A DNA stretch of 44,228 nucleotides from Candidatus Woesearchaeota archaeon (GTDB lineage Archaea > Nanobdellota > Nanobdellia > Woesearchaeales > WJIZ01), in contig JAAOYF010000010.1 in the NCBI GenBank assembly GCA_018221205.1, positions 1 to 44,228 on the forward strand, read 5' to 3'. Shown here in pieces: positions 1-9,581 of this stretch. Position 1 is the stretch's first letter, and the number at the start of each line of letters is the position of its first letter. The notes beneath the pieces were generated by a model, which saw only the letters and a list, made by a program, of their open reading frames with translations, ran no database searches and was not told the DNA's origin. The position numbers and the translations under genes are program-made.

Positions 1-336
1 AAAGGCATTCCGACCTTGATTGAAGCAGTTACCTTTAGACAAGGCCCCCATACAACAGCTGACGATCCTAAGAAGTATAGGACTGATGAAGATGTCCAGA
101 AATGGCTCTCAAAAGATCCCATAAAGAGGGTGAAAAGATACTTGGAGAAGAAGAAGCTCTGGGACGAGAAGAAAGAAGCAGCACTCCTAAAAGACTGCGA
201 AGAAAAGATTGAGGCAGCTGTCAAGCATATGGAATCAACAACCTACAATAAAGATGATATTTTCCTGCATCATTATGCAGAACTCTCTCAAGAATTGAAA
301 GAACAGTACGAGGAATTCAAGAAATGGCAAAACTGA
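1..336 (+). CDS. pdhA: Pyruvate (2-oxoacid) dehydrogenase E1 component alpha subunit, C-terminal part (5' truncated by window edge)
   Basis: Open from base 1 (KGIPTLIEAVTFRQGPHTTADDPKKYR...), typical E1-alpha C-terminus; overlaps the E1-beta start. Confidence 0.85.
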   Translation, partial: KGIPTLIEAVTFRQGPHTTADDPKKYRTDEDVQKWLSKDPIKRVKRYLEKKKLWDEKKEAALLKDCEEKIEAAVKHMESTTYNKDDIFLHHYAELSQELKEQYEEFKKWQN

Positions 337-1289
337 CCATGGTACAGGCCTTGAATCAGGCATTCGATCAAGTCATGGCCAAAGATAAAGATGTTGTGCT
401 CTTAGGAGAGGATATAGGGATAGATGGAGGCGTCTTTAGGGTGACAGATGGCCTCATCAAAAAATATCCCGACAGAGTCTTTGATACTCCGTTAGCAGAA
501 GTAGGCATTATCGGAGCATCTATCGGCATGGCAGTATATGGAATGAAACCTGTAGCAGAGATACAATTCATGGGATTTGTCTATCCTGCCATGAATCAGA
601 TTATATCCCATGCAGCACGCTTCCGCAATAGGACAAGAAGCGCTTTGACAGTTCCTATGGTCATAAGGATGCCCTGTCAGGGAGGCATTCGCGCTTTAGA
701 GCACCATTCAGAATCAACAGAATCCTTGTTTGCGCAGATACCCGGCTTGAAAGTCGTCATGCCCGCAACTCCTTATGATGCCAAAGGTCTGATGATTGCT
801 GCTATCAATGATCCCGATCCAGTTATCTTCTTAGAACCGAAGAAAGTATACCGCTCGATAAAAGAAGAAGTGCCAGAAGAGATCTATGAAGTGCCTATTG
901 GAAAAGCTAACATAATCCAAGAAGGCATTGATCTCACCATCATAACATGGGGGACGTATGTGAAGGAAGTGATGGATGCGATAAGAGACTCAAAAGTCTC
1001 GATTGAACTCATTGATCTAAGGACCATCTCCCCTTTGGACAACGAAACGATCATAAATTCAGCGAAAAAGACCGGAAGGGTGTTGATAATCCATGAAGCG
1101 CCGAAGACCTGCAGTGTAGGGGCAGAGATCTCAGCAAGGATAACAGAGAAGGCATTCTTGAATCTGCAGGCCCCGGTCATGAGATTGGCAGGTTATGATA
1201 TAATCATGCCTCTTGCACAAGGAGAGAATCTTTATCTTGTCTCAAAAGAGAGGATCGATGAAAAAATAAAACAGATGATGGAGTTTTAA
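324..1289 (+). CDS. pdhB: Pyruvate (2-oxoacid) dehydrogenase E1 component beta subunit
   Basis: MAKLTMVQALNQAFDQVMAKDKDVVLLGEDIG..., GVFRVTDGL, EHHSESTESLFAQIPGLKVVMPATPYDAKGL: classic transketolase-like E1-beta. Confidence 0.95.
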   Translation: MAKLTMVQALNQAFDQVMAKDKDVVLLGEDIGIDGGVFRVTDGLIKKYPDRVFDTPLAEVGIIGASIGMAVYGMKPVAEIQFMGFVYPAMNQIISHAARFRNRTRSALTVPMVIRMPCQGGIRALEHHSESTESLFAQIPGLKVVMPATPYDAKGLMIAAINDPDPVIFLEPKKVYRSIKEEVPEEIYEVPIGKANIIQEGIDLTIITWGTYVKEVMDAIRDSKVSIELIDLRTISPLDNETIINSAKKTGRVLIIHEAPKTCSVGAEISARITEKAFLNLQAPVMRLAGYDIIMPLAQGENLYLVSKERIDEKIKQMMEF

Positions 1290-1290
1290 G

Positions 1291-2439
1291 ATGGAATTCA
1301 AACTACCCGATTTAGGAGAAGGCCTCGTCGAAGGCAACTTGATTAAATGGCTTGTCAAAGAAGGTGATGTTGTAAAGAAAGACCAGCCTGTTGTCGAAAT
1401 GGAGACAGACAAAGCTGTTGTTGACATTCCTGTACCTGTCGCAGGGACGATCGAAAAGCTCCTGGCTAAAGAGCAGCAGACAGTCAAAGTAGGGGAGGTC
1501 ATCTTCACCATAAAGACCGATGAGATCATTCCTGAGAAAGATACTGATCAAGGCATTGTCGGAAAGACAGAAGCAGGCGCAGAAGAGATCTCCATAAGGA
1601 GAGAGCCGCAAAAGACTGCCGCAACAAGCCAGGCGCTTGCAACACCTGCAGTGAGAAGGCTTGCCCGTAATCTGGATATTGATCTCTCGACCATAAAAGG
1701 CTCAGGAAAAGATGGAAGGATAACCGAGGAAGATCTCAAAGGAGAGAAGACACAGGAGACTGGAGAGATAGAGAGGATACCTCTGAAAGGGATCAGAAAG
1801 TCGATCTCAGATGCCATGACGAATTCTTTGCATAAACTCGCTCAAGCAACTCATTTTGACAGGGCAGATGTCACAAAACTGGTGGCGTTAAGAGAGCAAA
1901 AGAAAAAACAAGGGAAAAGCATGACCTATCTTCCTTATTTCGTCAAGACTGTTTTACAATTACTGAAGAAATATCCGACATTCAATGCCTCCATGGAAGG
2001 AGAGGAGATTGTCCTGAAAAAATTCTACAATATGGGCATCGCAGTCAATACTGAACATGGTCTGTTGGTTCCCAATATCAAGGATGCTGATAAGAGATCG
2101 TTGCAGGAGCTTGCTGATGATATAGCACAGCTCGCTAAGAATGCAAGAGACAGGAAGCTCACTCGTGAAGACATGAAAAACGGAACATTCACCATAACCA
2201 ATATCGGCAGCTTAGGAGGCATATATTATACACCCATCATCAATTATCCTGAATCAGCTATCCTGGCTATAGGAAAGCTCCAGGACGAGCCCATTGTCAG
2301 GGAAGGCAAAGTAGAGATAAGGAAGATAGCCCATCTTTCTCTCACCTATGATCACCGCCTGATTGATGGTGCAGAAGCCCAATTATTTCTGAATGAGATA
2401 ATCGGTCAGCTGGAATCTCCAGCATCTTTGGATGAATGA
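1291..2439 (+). CDS. pdhC: Dihydrolipoamide acyltransferase (E2) with lipoyl, E3-binding and catalytic domains
   Basis: Lipoyl motif METDKAVVDIPVP, E3-binding ATPAVRRLARNLDIDL, catalytic DHRLIDGA. Confidence 0.93.
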   Translation: MEFKLPDLGEGLVEGNLIKWLVKEGDVVKKDQPVVEMETDKAVVDIPVPVAGTIEKLLAKEQQTVKVGEVIFTIKTDEIIPEKDTDQGIVGKTEAGAEEISIRREPQKTAATSQALATPAVRRLARNLDIDLSTIKGSGKDGRITEEDLKGEKTQETGEIERIPLKGIRKSISDAMTNSLHKLAQATHFDRADVTKLVALREQKKKQGKSMTYLPYFVKTVLQLLKKYPTFNASMEGEEIVLKKFYNMGIAVNTEHGLLVPNIKDADKRSLQELADDIAQLAKNARDRKLTREDMKNGTFTITNIGSLGGIYYTPIINYPESAILAIGKLQDEPIVREGKVEIRKIAHLSLTYDHRLIDGAEAQLFLNEIIGQLESPASLDE

Positions 2440-3191
2440 TTCATCATTCTGACGAAGAAATAGATCGCTGCGATCACCATAGCGATGCTTAAGTATTGTC
2501 CCATACCTAACCCGAATAACTTTGCTTCTTCTCTCCAGAAATCAGTGAATATCCTGAAGACACCATACCCAAGGACGAATGTCCAGAAGCTCACTCCAGC
2601 CATCTTCTGCTTCTGATAGATCTTGAAGACAACATAGAACAGGATAAGGTGAGTAAGGGCAGCATAGATTTGATAAGGGTGCCTGCAGAAGTTATCGACA
2701 AGAGTAAATTTGACGCACCAAGGGACATTTCCCACAATACCCACCAGTTCTTGATTCGTAAAGTTCGCGATTCGTCCTAAGGTCAATCCCAAAGCAGCAG
2801 GAATGACAGAAGCATCTATGATATTCATCACGCCGATTTTATGTTTCTTGCTGAAAAAATAGACAGCAACGACTGCCCCGATCAAGCCGCCATGGAAACT
2901 CAGGCCGCCTTGCCAGATAAAGAGGAGATCCCAGGGAGTAGAGAATATCACTAAAGGATTGAAGAACACAAAATGGAATATTCTAGCGCCCACGACAATG
3001 CCGATCAAAAGATACAAGATAAGATCGTCTACCTTCTCTAAGGGCAGATTCAGCTTCTCTTCTTTGACATAATAGCGGAAGAATAAGTAGGCGATGACAA
3101 ATCCCAAAGCATAGATAAGGCCATAATACCTGATTTCTAAGAATCCAAGCTTCAATAGGACAGGATTGATATTATTGACGAACATACGCAT
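2406..3191 (-). CDS. lgt: Prolipoprotein diacylglyceryl transferase
   Basis: Multi-TM; GGLSFHGGLIGA, GRIANFTNQELVG, RHPYQIYAAL motifs of Lgt. Confidence 0.92.
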   Translation of the reverse strand: MRMFVNNINPVLLKLGFLEIRYYGLIYALGFVIAYLFFRYYVKEEKLNLPLEKVDDLILYLLIGIVVGARIFHFVFFNPLVIFSTPWDLLFIWQGGLSFHGGLIGAVVAVYFFSKKHKIGVMNIIDASVIPAALGLTLGRIANFTNQELVGIVGNVPWCVKFTLVDNFCRHPYQIYAALTHLILFYVVFKIYQKQKMAGVSFWTFVLGYGVFRIFTDFWREEAKLFGLGMGQYLSIAMVIAAIYFFVRMMNHSSKDAGDSS

Positions 3192-3257
3192 TGTGAAGGC
3201 ATGCCCTATATAAATATTTTTGGAAGTTACATAATCACGTTCTCTTTAGGTTGCCTT

Positions 3258-3319
3258 GGGGAACTTCGGAAAAACGAAGTTCCCCCCCGTGCTCTTTTAC
3301 GAGATTTTCGAAAAATCTC
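3258..3319. repeat. Two-hairpin intergenic element, copy 1
   Basis: GGGGAACTTCG-GAAAAA-CGAAGTTCCCC (3258-3285) followed by ...TTTTACGAGATTTT-CGA-AAAATCTC (inner stem 3301-3319); shares TTTTACGAGATTT...AAAATCTC with 14719-14827. Confidence 0.6.
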
Positions 3320-3358
3320 CAGGAAAGATATTTAAAGCTCTCTCAGAGAGATTCCAGC

Positions 3359-3799
3359 ATGGTTGAGAAATCCCTCATAGAATGGGCCTTGTATTATTTC
3401 AAGAGCAAAGACGCATTCCAGAAGAAGATAGTCTCCATAAAGAAACATTTTCCTTATCTCGATATCCAATACAAAGACAAGAAAGAGACAATCATCTGCT
3501 GTCCAGAGCTGGACCAATGCGAGATCAAAGATTATACCATAATAACCCTGAACAGGAGGAAAAACGTCGAATTTCTCCATGATAACTGGAAAAGGCTCTC
3601 CTCACTACCAGAGCTAAAGATATACTTTATAAACCCGTTCTCAACATCAGAGAAGAGATGGATTATTCATCCCTTCACCCATAACAAGATATGCGATGAA
3701 GAAAGTCTAAAAACAGGCCTCTTGGCCATGTTCGAGACAGTCGAGCCCATTACACTTGAATTGTTCAAGAAACGGCAGTACAGAGCCATGGAGGAGTAA
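3359..3799 (+). CDS. Conserved-hypothetical-like small protein (146 aa)
   Basis: ORF with ATG at 3359; no recognisable domain. Confidence 0.55.
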   Translation: MVEKSLIEWALYYFKSKDAFQKKIVSIKKHFPYLDIQYKDKKETIICCPELDQCEIKDYTIITLNRRKNVEFLHDNWKRLSSLPELKIYFINPFSTSEKRWIIHPFTHNKICDEESLKTGLLAMFETVEPITLELFKKRQYRAMEE

Positions 3800-3928
3800 C
3801 GGGGGTCAACTAACTTACACCGGGCTATGCCCAATACCGTTATCAGATCCGTTAAATTCTTTCATGGCGTATTTTTGCCTTTCTCTATACAACATACCTT
3901 TAAAAATCCATAATCGTTCTTCTCGTGT

Positions 3929-6310
3929 ATGCTTTTAAAACAACGGCCAGATTTGATGGCTCAAATCCGGAAAGGAGTAGCCGAACATCATCCAGGAAGA
4001 CTCGAACAACTAGAAGCCACAATGGCAAGTTATACAGGAGATGCTCATGCACTCGAACAATGGCTTCTTACCTTTGATTCTGATGATCCCTGGATAGCAT
4101 CCGAAAATGCAATTCTGACAGGAGACATCCGCAGAAAAAAAGAGGAAGGGGAGCAACCCATTGCAAAAAGCGATGCCTCAGGCCAGGATGTGTACAGGCA
4201 GCTTTTTGTCTTTCAGTCAAAGACAACTGGATTGACATGGAAAGCAGGAAGTCAAGGCTCCCTGAAAGTGCTCGAGACGTGGGGAACTCCTGAGCTAAGG
4301 GCCAAATATGATCCGGAGCAGAAAGCCCAAACAGCTAAGGAAAAAAAGCAGCAATGGTCCGAAACTATAGGAGATATCCCTTCTACATTAGAAGAGATCC
4401 TACAAGATCCTTCAACAGTGAAGGACGTTTTGACTCTAGAATTACGGAAGCGTTTGTATAAGATACTTGACTTGGAAGAGATCAAAAGCAGATTAAGGGA
4501 TCTTGACCAAACGATCCATGGAGAACTAGCTTTTGTCGATCCTACCAAAACATCAAGTCTTCTATCTATGGCTCCAAATGGAAGGATATTTGGCTGGTTA
4601 CGAAGACAGTATGAGACGCTTCCAGAAGAGATCAAAGACTTGCTAACGAGTGTAGAGAGCAGTATTGTATCCATGAGTGATTCGGATAGGAAATTGAAGA
4701 TGGGGGCATTGATGATTTACGCAGCAAGGGAGATGCCTATTAACAGAGACGCTGCTATCGGTGGATATCTACGCGATTTCGATTATCTAACTGAACTTAC
4801 ACTTGATGATCCTGATAGTGGATATGACCAGCCTAATCTTTATCGGATAAGAGATATCATCCGAAGAGAAGAGATAACCTTGCTTGATATCCCTAGGATC
4901 CTTCAAGCACCGACCTTAGGCAAAAAGAATATCCGTCAAGCACGTATAGAGATTAACAAAAAATATTTTAGCCGATTCAAGAAAGAGATTGCAACAGGAG
5001 TAGGGGAACTCACATCCCTGTTCATGAAAGACGGCAAATGGCTTCCTGATGCTTACCGTCTAGAAGTCCCTGTGAAGAGACTGGAGGATACAGAGTACTG
5101 GACCCCTTTGATGCAGGGTGATTTCAAGGCTGTGATGAGTTATCTAAGGCTTAAGACACTATCGAGGACAGAGCAATACTTCCCCGGAGCACAATCAATA
5201 GTAGAATTCAAAGATACCGTCGACAATATGACACTGACCATAAGGAAAGTGAAGTATTGGAAAGAGGAAGGAAAACCATTACCCAGAGTGAAGAATTATC
5301 GTATCGCAGAGAATTTCAAAGCAAAACACGGAATGTCCATTGATGAATTCATAGGAAGAGCCCAAGATGCCTTGCCTGAGAATAAAGAGTGGAGAAAAAT
5401 CAGTGGAAAAGTTGAAGATGAGAATAAGTTCGGCCTCTATCAGGATACAAAAGAAATTCAAGCAATAGTGACCGAAGCAAGGAAAGCAATAGCGAGTACT
5501 GATATAACAGAGCTTCTCAAAGATACACGATTTGTCCTGACTCATCCTTTAGCTTTCGAAGTCAAGCAAAGTATTCCTGAAAAGCAATATTATACTCCAG
5601 AGGAAGTCCAGCTCATCAAACAAATCGCACCTATAAGCAAAAAATTGCCGAGGGGAGAACTCGATGAAGCAGCTGTACAGCAGCGAAAGGATTATGAAGG
5701 CGCAAACCTCTTTCAAGGGACTTTAACCTCAGTTAAACGTCCACGGTTAGGATTCGGCGATTCAGAGCAGCTAGTGATTGATAGAGAACGGAAAATGTCA
5801 TATCTGGACCCACAGAGATGGCAAGAGCAATTACGAGATTTTAATGATAGATTTGAGAAACCAACCGAAGAATGGGCAAAAAAAGCAGCATATCTAGGCA
5901 GCAATGGCTCCGGATATCTAAAACAAGCTGCACAAGTTGAAACAAATAATACTACCACATTTTTCTTTGGATTGAATACTCAACAGGATTACGTAGAGAA
6001 ATCATTAGTAAAAGAAGTTGAAGAAGCGTACAAAAAACTTGAAGAGCATATTCAAGTACAGAAAACAGTGATGGAAGATTTTGTAAAATTAAGCAAAGCA
6101 CAATTATATGATGCATTTACTGTGCATGTGAAGAATACCTCGCCCCAGGACGGAGGAAGATTTGCCAGGACGTTTGGGAGAAGATTTGAATTCAGAAGAG
6201 ATCACTGGGAATCAAGAAGTCCTATGTCAAAAGGAGAGATTATAGGTCTAACCTATGAATTGCATGATTATAATAAAGAACATAGAAGAGAATTAAGATT
6301 AGAAATTTAG
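3929..6310 (+). CDS. Large hypothetical protein, 793 aa, charged/helical, no TM segment evident
   Basis: Long single ORF with ATG at 3929; no recognised motif; no Cys seen in the translation. Confidence 0.75.
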   Translation: MLLKQRPDLMAQIRKGVAEHHPGRLEQLEATMASYTGDAHALEQWLLTFDSDDPWIASENAILTGDIRRKKEEGEQPIAKSDASGQDVYRQLFVFQSKTTGLTWKAGSQGSLKVLETWGTPELRAKYDPEQKAQTAKEKKQQWSETIGDIPSTLEEILQDPSTVKDVLTLELRKRLYKILDLEEIKSRLRDLDQTIHGELAFVDPTKTSSLLSMAPNGRIFGWLRRQYETLPEEIKDLLTSVESSIVSMSDSDRKLKMGALMIYAAREMPINRDAAIGGYLRDFDYLTELTLDDPDSGYDQPNLYRIRDIIRREEITLLDIPRILQAPTLGKKNIRQARIEINKKYFSRFKKEIATGVGELTSLFMKDGKWLPDAYRLEVPVKRLEDTEYWTPLMQGDFKAVMSYLRLKTLSRTEQYFPGAQSIVEFKDTVDNMTLTIRKVKYWKEEGKPLPRVKNYRIAENFKAKHGMSIDEFIGRAQDALPENKEWRKISGKVEDENKFGLYQDTKEIQAIVTEARKAIASTDITELLKDTRFVLTHPLAFEVKQSIPEKQYYTPEEVQLIKQIAPISKKLPRGELDEAAVQQRKDYEGANLFQGTLTSVKRPRLGFGDSEQLVIDRERKMSYLDPQRWQEQLRDFNDRFEKPTEEWAKKAAYLGSNGSGYLKQAAQVETNNTTTFFFGLNTQQDYVEKSLVKEVEEAYKKLEEHIQVQKTVMEDFVKLSKAQLYDAFTVHVKNTSPQDGGRFARTFGRRFEFRRDHWESRSPMSKGEIIGLTYELHDYNKEHRRELRLEI

Positions 6311-6579
6311 CTTTCTTCCCCGCCTTCTGAATAATTAGGGACTGCAGCCTTGCTGATGATCATCACATCACCGATGCTTTTGACAAGCTGGTGAGGCACG
6401 ATAACACCTTTCGCAGAGCCAAGAACCTTGCTTAAGAAGCTTGTTTTAGATGCCCTTACTCTCCAGCCAAAGACCTTGGTCTGAAGCAGGATGCTTTCTT
6501 CCACATCTCCAAAATAATCGCCAGTATCAGTAAAGACCTTCATATCGTACGTTTCCGAGAGTTTTTTCATTTTTAGCAT
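6307..6579 (-). CDS. PRC-barrel domain protein
   Basis: Short archaeal PRC-barrel pattern (VFTDTGDYFGDVEESIL...GVIVPHQLVKSIGDVMII). Confidence 0.7.
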   Translation of the reverse strand: MLKMKKLSETYDMKVFTDTGDYFGDVEESILLQTKVFGWRVRASKTSFLSKVLGSAKGVIVPHQLVKSIGDVMIISKAAVPNYSEGGEES

Positions 6580-6627
6580 AGTATCACCTTTTCATTTTCC
6601 AGTGACGATAATTTATAAATCTTTTGA

Positions 6628-7182
6628 TTAGACCTTTTTATACCGAAAACAGCCCACTTCATGGTCATTCACCATGCCTACAGCCTGCATGAAGGCATAG
6701 CAGATAGTGCTGCCGACAAATTTAAACCCCCTTTTCTTCAGGTCCTTGCTCATCTTATCAGAAAGATCAGTGAAAGCAGGCAATTCCTTCATGGATTTGA
6801 ACGTATTCTTGATAGGCTTATGATTGACAAAGCCCCAGATATACTTGTCAAAGCTGCCAAACTCCTTCTGGATACGCAAAAAAGCCCGTGCATTCAGCAC
6901 AGCAGCATCAACCTTCAATCGATTCCGTATGATGCCTACATCCTGAAGCAATTCTTTCTTTTTCTTCGCATCATACCGAGCGATCTTTCGAGCATCAAAT
7001 TTGTCAAAAGCTTTCCGATAACCCCCTCTTCTTTTCAGAATCGTGCTCCAGCTTAATCCAGCCTGAGCACCCTCAAGAATCAACATCTCAAATAAATGAC
7101 GATCATCATGATTGGGCAATCCCCATTCCTGGTCATGATACTCGATCATGTTCTCATGCGCTCCCCATTGACATCGTTTCAT
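6628..7182 (-). CDS. tag: DNA-3-methyladenine glycosylase I
   Basis: MKRCQWG...YHDQEWG...LEGAQAGLSWSTIL...NDHEVGCFRY; Tag-type Cys/His zinc ligands present. Confidence 0.93.
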   Translation of the reverse strand: MKRCQWGAHENMIEYHDQEWGLPNHDDRHLFEMLILEGAQAGLSWSTILKRRGGYRKAFDKFDARKIARYDAKKKKELLQDVGIIRNRLKVDAAVLNARAFLRIQKEFGSFDKYIWGFVNHKPIKNTFKSMKELPAFTDLSDKMSKDLKKRGFKFVGSTICYAFMQAVGMVNDHEVGCFRYKKV

Positions 7183-7254
7183 GGAAAAAGTAAGCAAAAA
7201 CACCCTTAAATACCTTTGCAAAACCATTTAAACCTTTTATTATACCCATAAACC

Positions 7255-7962
7255 ATGAACAAATTCGAGAATCTGTACATAATAGGCACTTCCCATATCT
7301 CCAAGCAGTCCATAAAGGAGATCCATGAAGCGTTCTCTAAAATCAAGCCTGATTTTGTGGCTGTAGAGCTTGATAGGAACAGATTATACGCGCTGATGTC
7401 CCCAAAACAAGGCAAACCATCCTTCTATGACATCAGAAGAATCGGCCTGAAAGGCTTCCTTTTTGCGTTGATAGGTTCATGGGCAGCAAAAAAGCTCGGC
7501 AAGATGGTCGGAGTCATGCCCGGAGATGAGATGAAATCAGCCATAATGCTCGCGAAGAAAAATAAGGTAAAAATAGCATTGATAGACCAGCATATCGAAG
7601 TCACATTGAAGAGATTCTCAAAAAAGCTGTCATGGAAAGAGCGATGGCGCCTTTTGGTAGACCTCTTTAAAGGATTCGTTTTAAGGAAGAAGGATCCCTT
7701 GGTAAATTTTGACCTCTCTAAAGTGCCGAGTAATAAATTGATCAGGATGATGCTTGAAAAGATCAAAGAACGCTATCCGAATATCCATAAGGTCCTCATC
7801 GAAGAGAGAAATTATTACATGGCAAGAAAGCTCAAGAGCCTTATGAAGGCACACCAAGACAAAAAGATATTGGCAGTCATAGGGGCAGGCCACGAAGAGG
7901 AAATATTGAGGATATTGAAAGAGCACCAAGGCATCACTTATTCTTTCTCGGTGAAGGCATGA
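7255..7962 (+). CDS. TraB/PrgY-family protein
   Basis: YIIGTSHISKQS..., VAVELDRNRLYAL, VIGAGHEEEI, characteristic of TraB family. Confidence 0.85.
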   Translation: MNKFENLYIIGTSHISKQSIKEIHEAFSKIKPDFVAVELDRNRLYALMSPKQGKPSFYDIRRIGLKGFLFALIGSWAAKKLGKMVGVMPGDEMKSAIMLAKKNKVKIALIDQHIEVTLKRFSKKLSWKERWRLLVDLFKGFVLRKKDPLVNFDLSKVPSNKLIRMMLEKIKERYPNIHKVLIEERNYYMARKLKSLMKAHQDKKILAVIGAGHEEEILRILKEHQGITYSFSVKA

Positions 7963-8393
7963 AACCTCCACAATATGCACTGCTATTCCTAATTACATTC
8001 AGTCTCTTACATATTTTCTATCCGGTCTGGAAGATCATCTCCTTTCCTTATACCCTCATGGGCATACTGATAACTGTTTTAGGGTTCATCTTCATGATGA
8101 AAGCCCATTCCCTCTTCAGGAAAGCAGGAACAGGAGTTTCTCATGCGCATTCCACAACAACAGTCGTCACAACAGGCCCCTACACCCTGACAAGAAATCC
8201 TATGTATATCGGAATGATAGCCATCTTATTTGGTTTTGCGACCTTTGCAGGATCGCTCATTTCTTTCTTTGCTCCCCTGACGCTTTTCTTCATCCTGAAC
8301 ACATTCTATGTACCAAGAGAGGAGCAGAAGATGGAGAAGCAGTTCGGCAAAAGATACCTCAACTATAAGAAGAAAGTCCGAAGATGGCTATAA
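7959..8393 (+). CDS. Isoprenylcysteine/phospholipid methyltransferase-like integral membrane protein (ICMT/PEMT superfamily)
   Basis: TTGPYTLTRNPMYIGM...PREEQKMEKQFGKRYLNYKKKVRRWL. Confidence 0.82.
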   Translation: MKPPQYALLFLITFSLLHIFYPVWKIISFPYTLMGILITVLGFIFMMKAHSLFRKAGTGVSHAHSTTTVVTTGPYTLTRNPMYIGMIAILFGFATFAGSLISFFAPLTLFFILNTFYVPREEQKMEKQFGKRYLNYKKKVRRWL

Positions 8394-8394
8394 C

Positions 8395-8407
8395 AATATT
8401 TATATAG
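8395..8407 (+). promoter_or_regulatory. Putative archaeal TATA box
   Basis: AATATTTATATAG about 25-30 nt upstream of ATG at 8429. Confidence 0.5.
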
Positions 8408-8428
8408 ACTGATTCTAGAGGAAGAGCT

Positions 8429-9190
8429 ATGAACTTAACCTTTGATTGGATTGATAAGATAAAGCGCTATAGCAAGTTCTCTGGTAAGGAATTGAGAGGA
8501 GGCTTGATAACGATCCTTGTCCTCGCCTTCATGGTTTCCTTCAATGATTGGGGACCAGGCAACCAGGTTGATATCGGCATTGGCCTGACAAGCTTTCTCG
8601 GAGCTCTTCTGATTGTCGCTATTTCATTTTTCATAAGGCAATGGATACAGAAGATTGTCGCATTAGGGGCAGATTTCCAGGCAGAGTACAAATTATGGTC
8701 TTTCGGCTTGCTAGGCACATTGCTGATAGCAGCCCTCACAAAAGGAAAATTTTGGTTCATCATTCCAGGAGGCATCATCATCCATTATCTGGTGGGGCAC
8801 AGGCTTGGCTGGGTCCGCTATGGATTGAATTATTTTGGCGTTGGAGTCGTCTCGATGGCAGGCCCATTGGCAAACATTGTATTGGCGATGATTTTTCGCA
8901 CCTTGTTTGATTTCACAGGGATTGCGTTCTTCCATACTGCATTCATCTTCAACATTATCTGGGCATTATGGACATCTATCCCTATTCCTCCGACAGATGG
9001 CTCAAGGATGTTCTTCGGCTCACGATTGGTGTATATGTACACCTTAGCAGTCGTTGTCTCATCTGCTATTCTCCTGTATGCAAATTTTAATATATTCCTC
9101 ACTATTTTAGCTTCATTAGCCCTGGCATGGATATGGTGGCTGATCTATTATCTTGCCTGGGAACGATATAATTGGATGGGTCCGTACTGA
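8429..9190 (+). CDS. M50 (site-2 protease)-like membrane protein lacking HExxH
   Basis: Topology plus N-I-I-W-A-L-W-T-S-IPIPPTDGSRMF (NPDG-type motif); expected HExxH position reads RQWIQ. Confidence 0.65.
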   Translation: MNLTFDWIDKIKRYSKFSGKELRGGLITILVLAFMVSFNDWGPGNQVDIGIGLTSFLGALLIVAISFFIRQWIQKIVALGADFQAEYKLWSFGLLGTLLIAALTKGKFWFIIPGGIIIHYLVGHRLGWVRYGLNYFGVGVVSMAGPLANIVLAMIFRTLFDFTGIAFFHTAFIFNIIWALWTSIPIPPTDGSRMFFGSRLVYMYTLAVVVSSAILLYANFNIFLTILASLALAWIWWLIYYLAWERYNWMGPY

Positions 9191-9543
9191 TGAGAATAAG
9201 ATTGTTGAAGGGCAAGAAAGGTTTTTCCTATCTGGATGACTGGGCAGAGCTCTTCTTCTTCATCCTCTTGTTTACAGGCCTTATCTTCGGCACGCTCTCA
9301 CCAAGTGCCATTATCACTTATTTTATTGCCATCTTATTGGGATTCATGGCCGGAAGGCTGATGTTCTTCAGGAAAGGAACATTGAAAGCACCTTATTTGT
9401 TGATTATCATCGGTTTTGTGATAGGCTATGTCATAGGGACATTCCACGGCGATAAGCGCATCTCATTCCTGCTCTTCATAGTTGGAGCGATAGTCAGCTA
9501 CCGGCTCTATGCAAAAGGCATTATCAAGGATATTCTCTATTAA
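9190..9543 (+). CDS. Small integral membrane protein
   Basis: ATG at 9190 overlapping upstream stop; several hydrophobic segments. Confidence 0.6.
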   Translation: MRIRLLKGKKGFSYLDDWAELFFFILLFTGLIFGTLSPSAIITYFIAILLGFMAGRLMFFRKGTLKAPYLLIIIGFVIGYVIGTFHGDKRISFLLFIVGAIVSYRLYAKGIIKDILY

Positions 9544-9581
9544 ACGTTAGTTTTTTAAGAGCGGATTCTCTCCCTGGAGCA

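Noticed and set aside
884-1180. Minus-strand ORF opposite pdhB (98 aa)
   Set aside because: Entirely antisense to a clear E1-beta gene; low-complexity composition typical of shadow ORFs
3800-3928. Possible structured RNA in the gap before the 793-aa gene (GGGCTATGCCC small palindrome, ACGG/CCGT complementarity)
   Set aside because: Stems are very short and no known RNA family is recognisable; insufficient evidence
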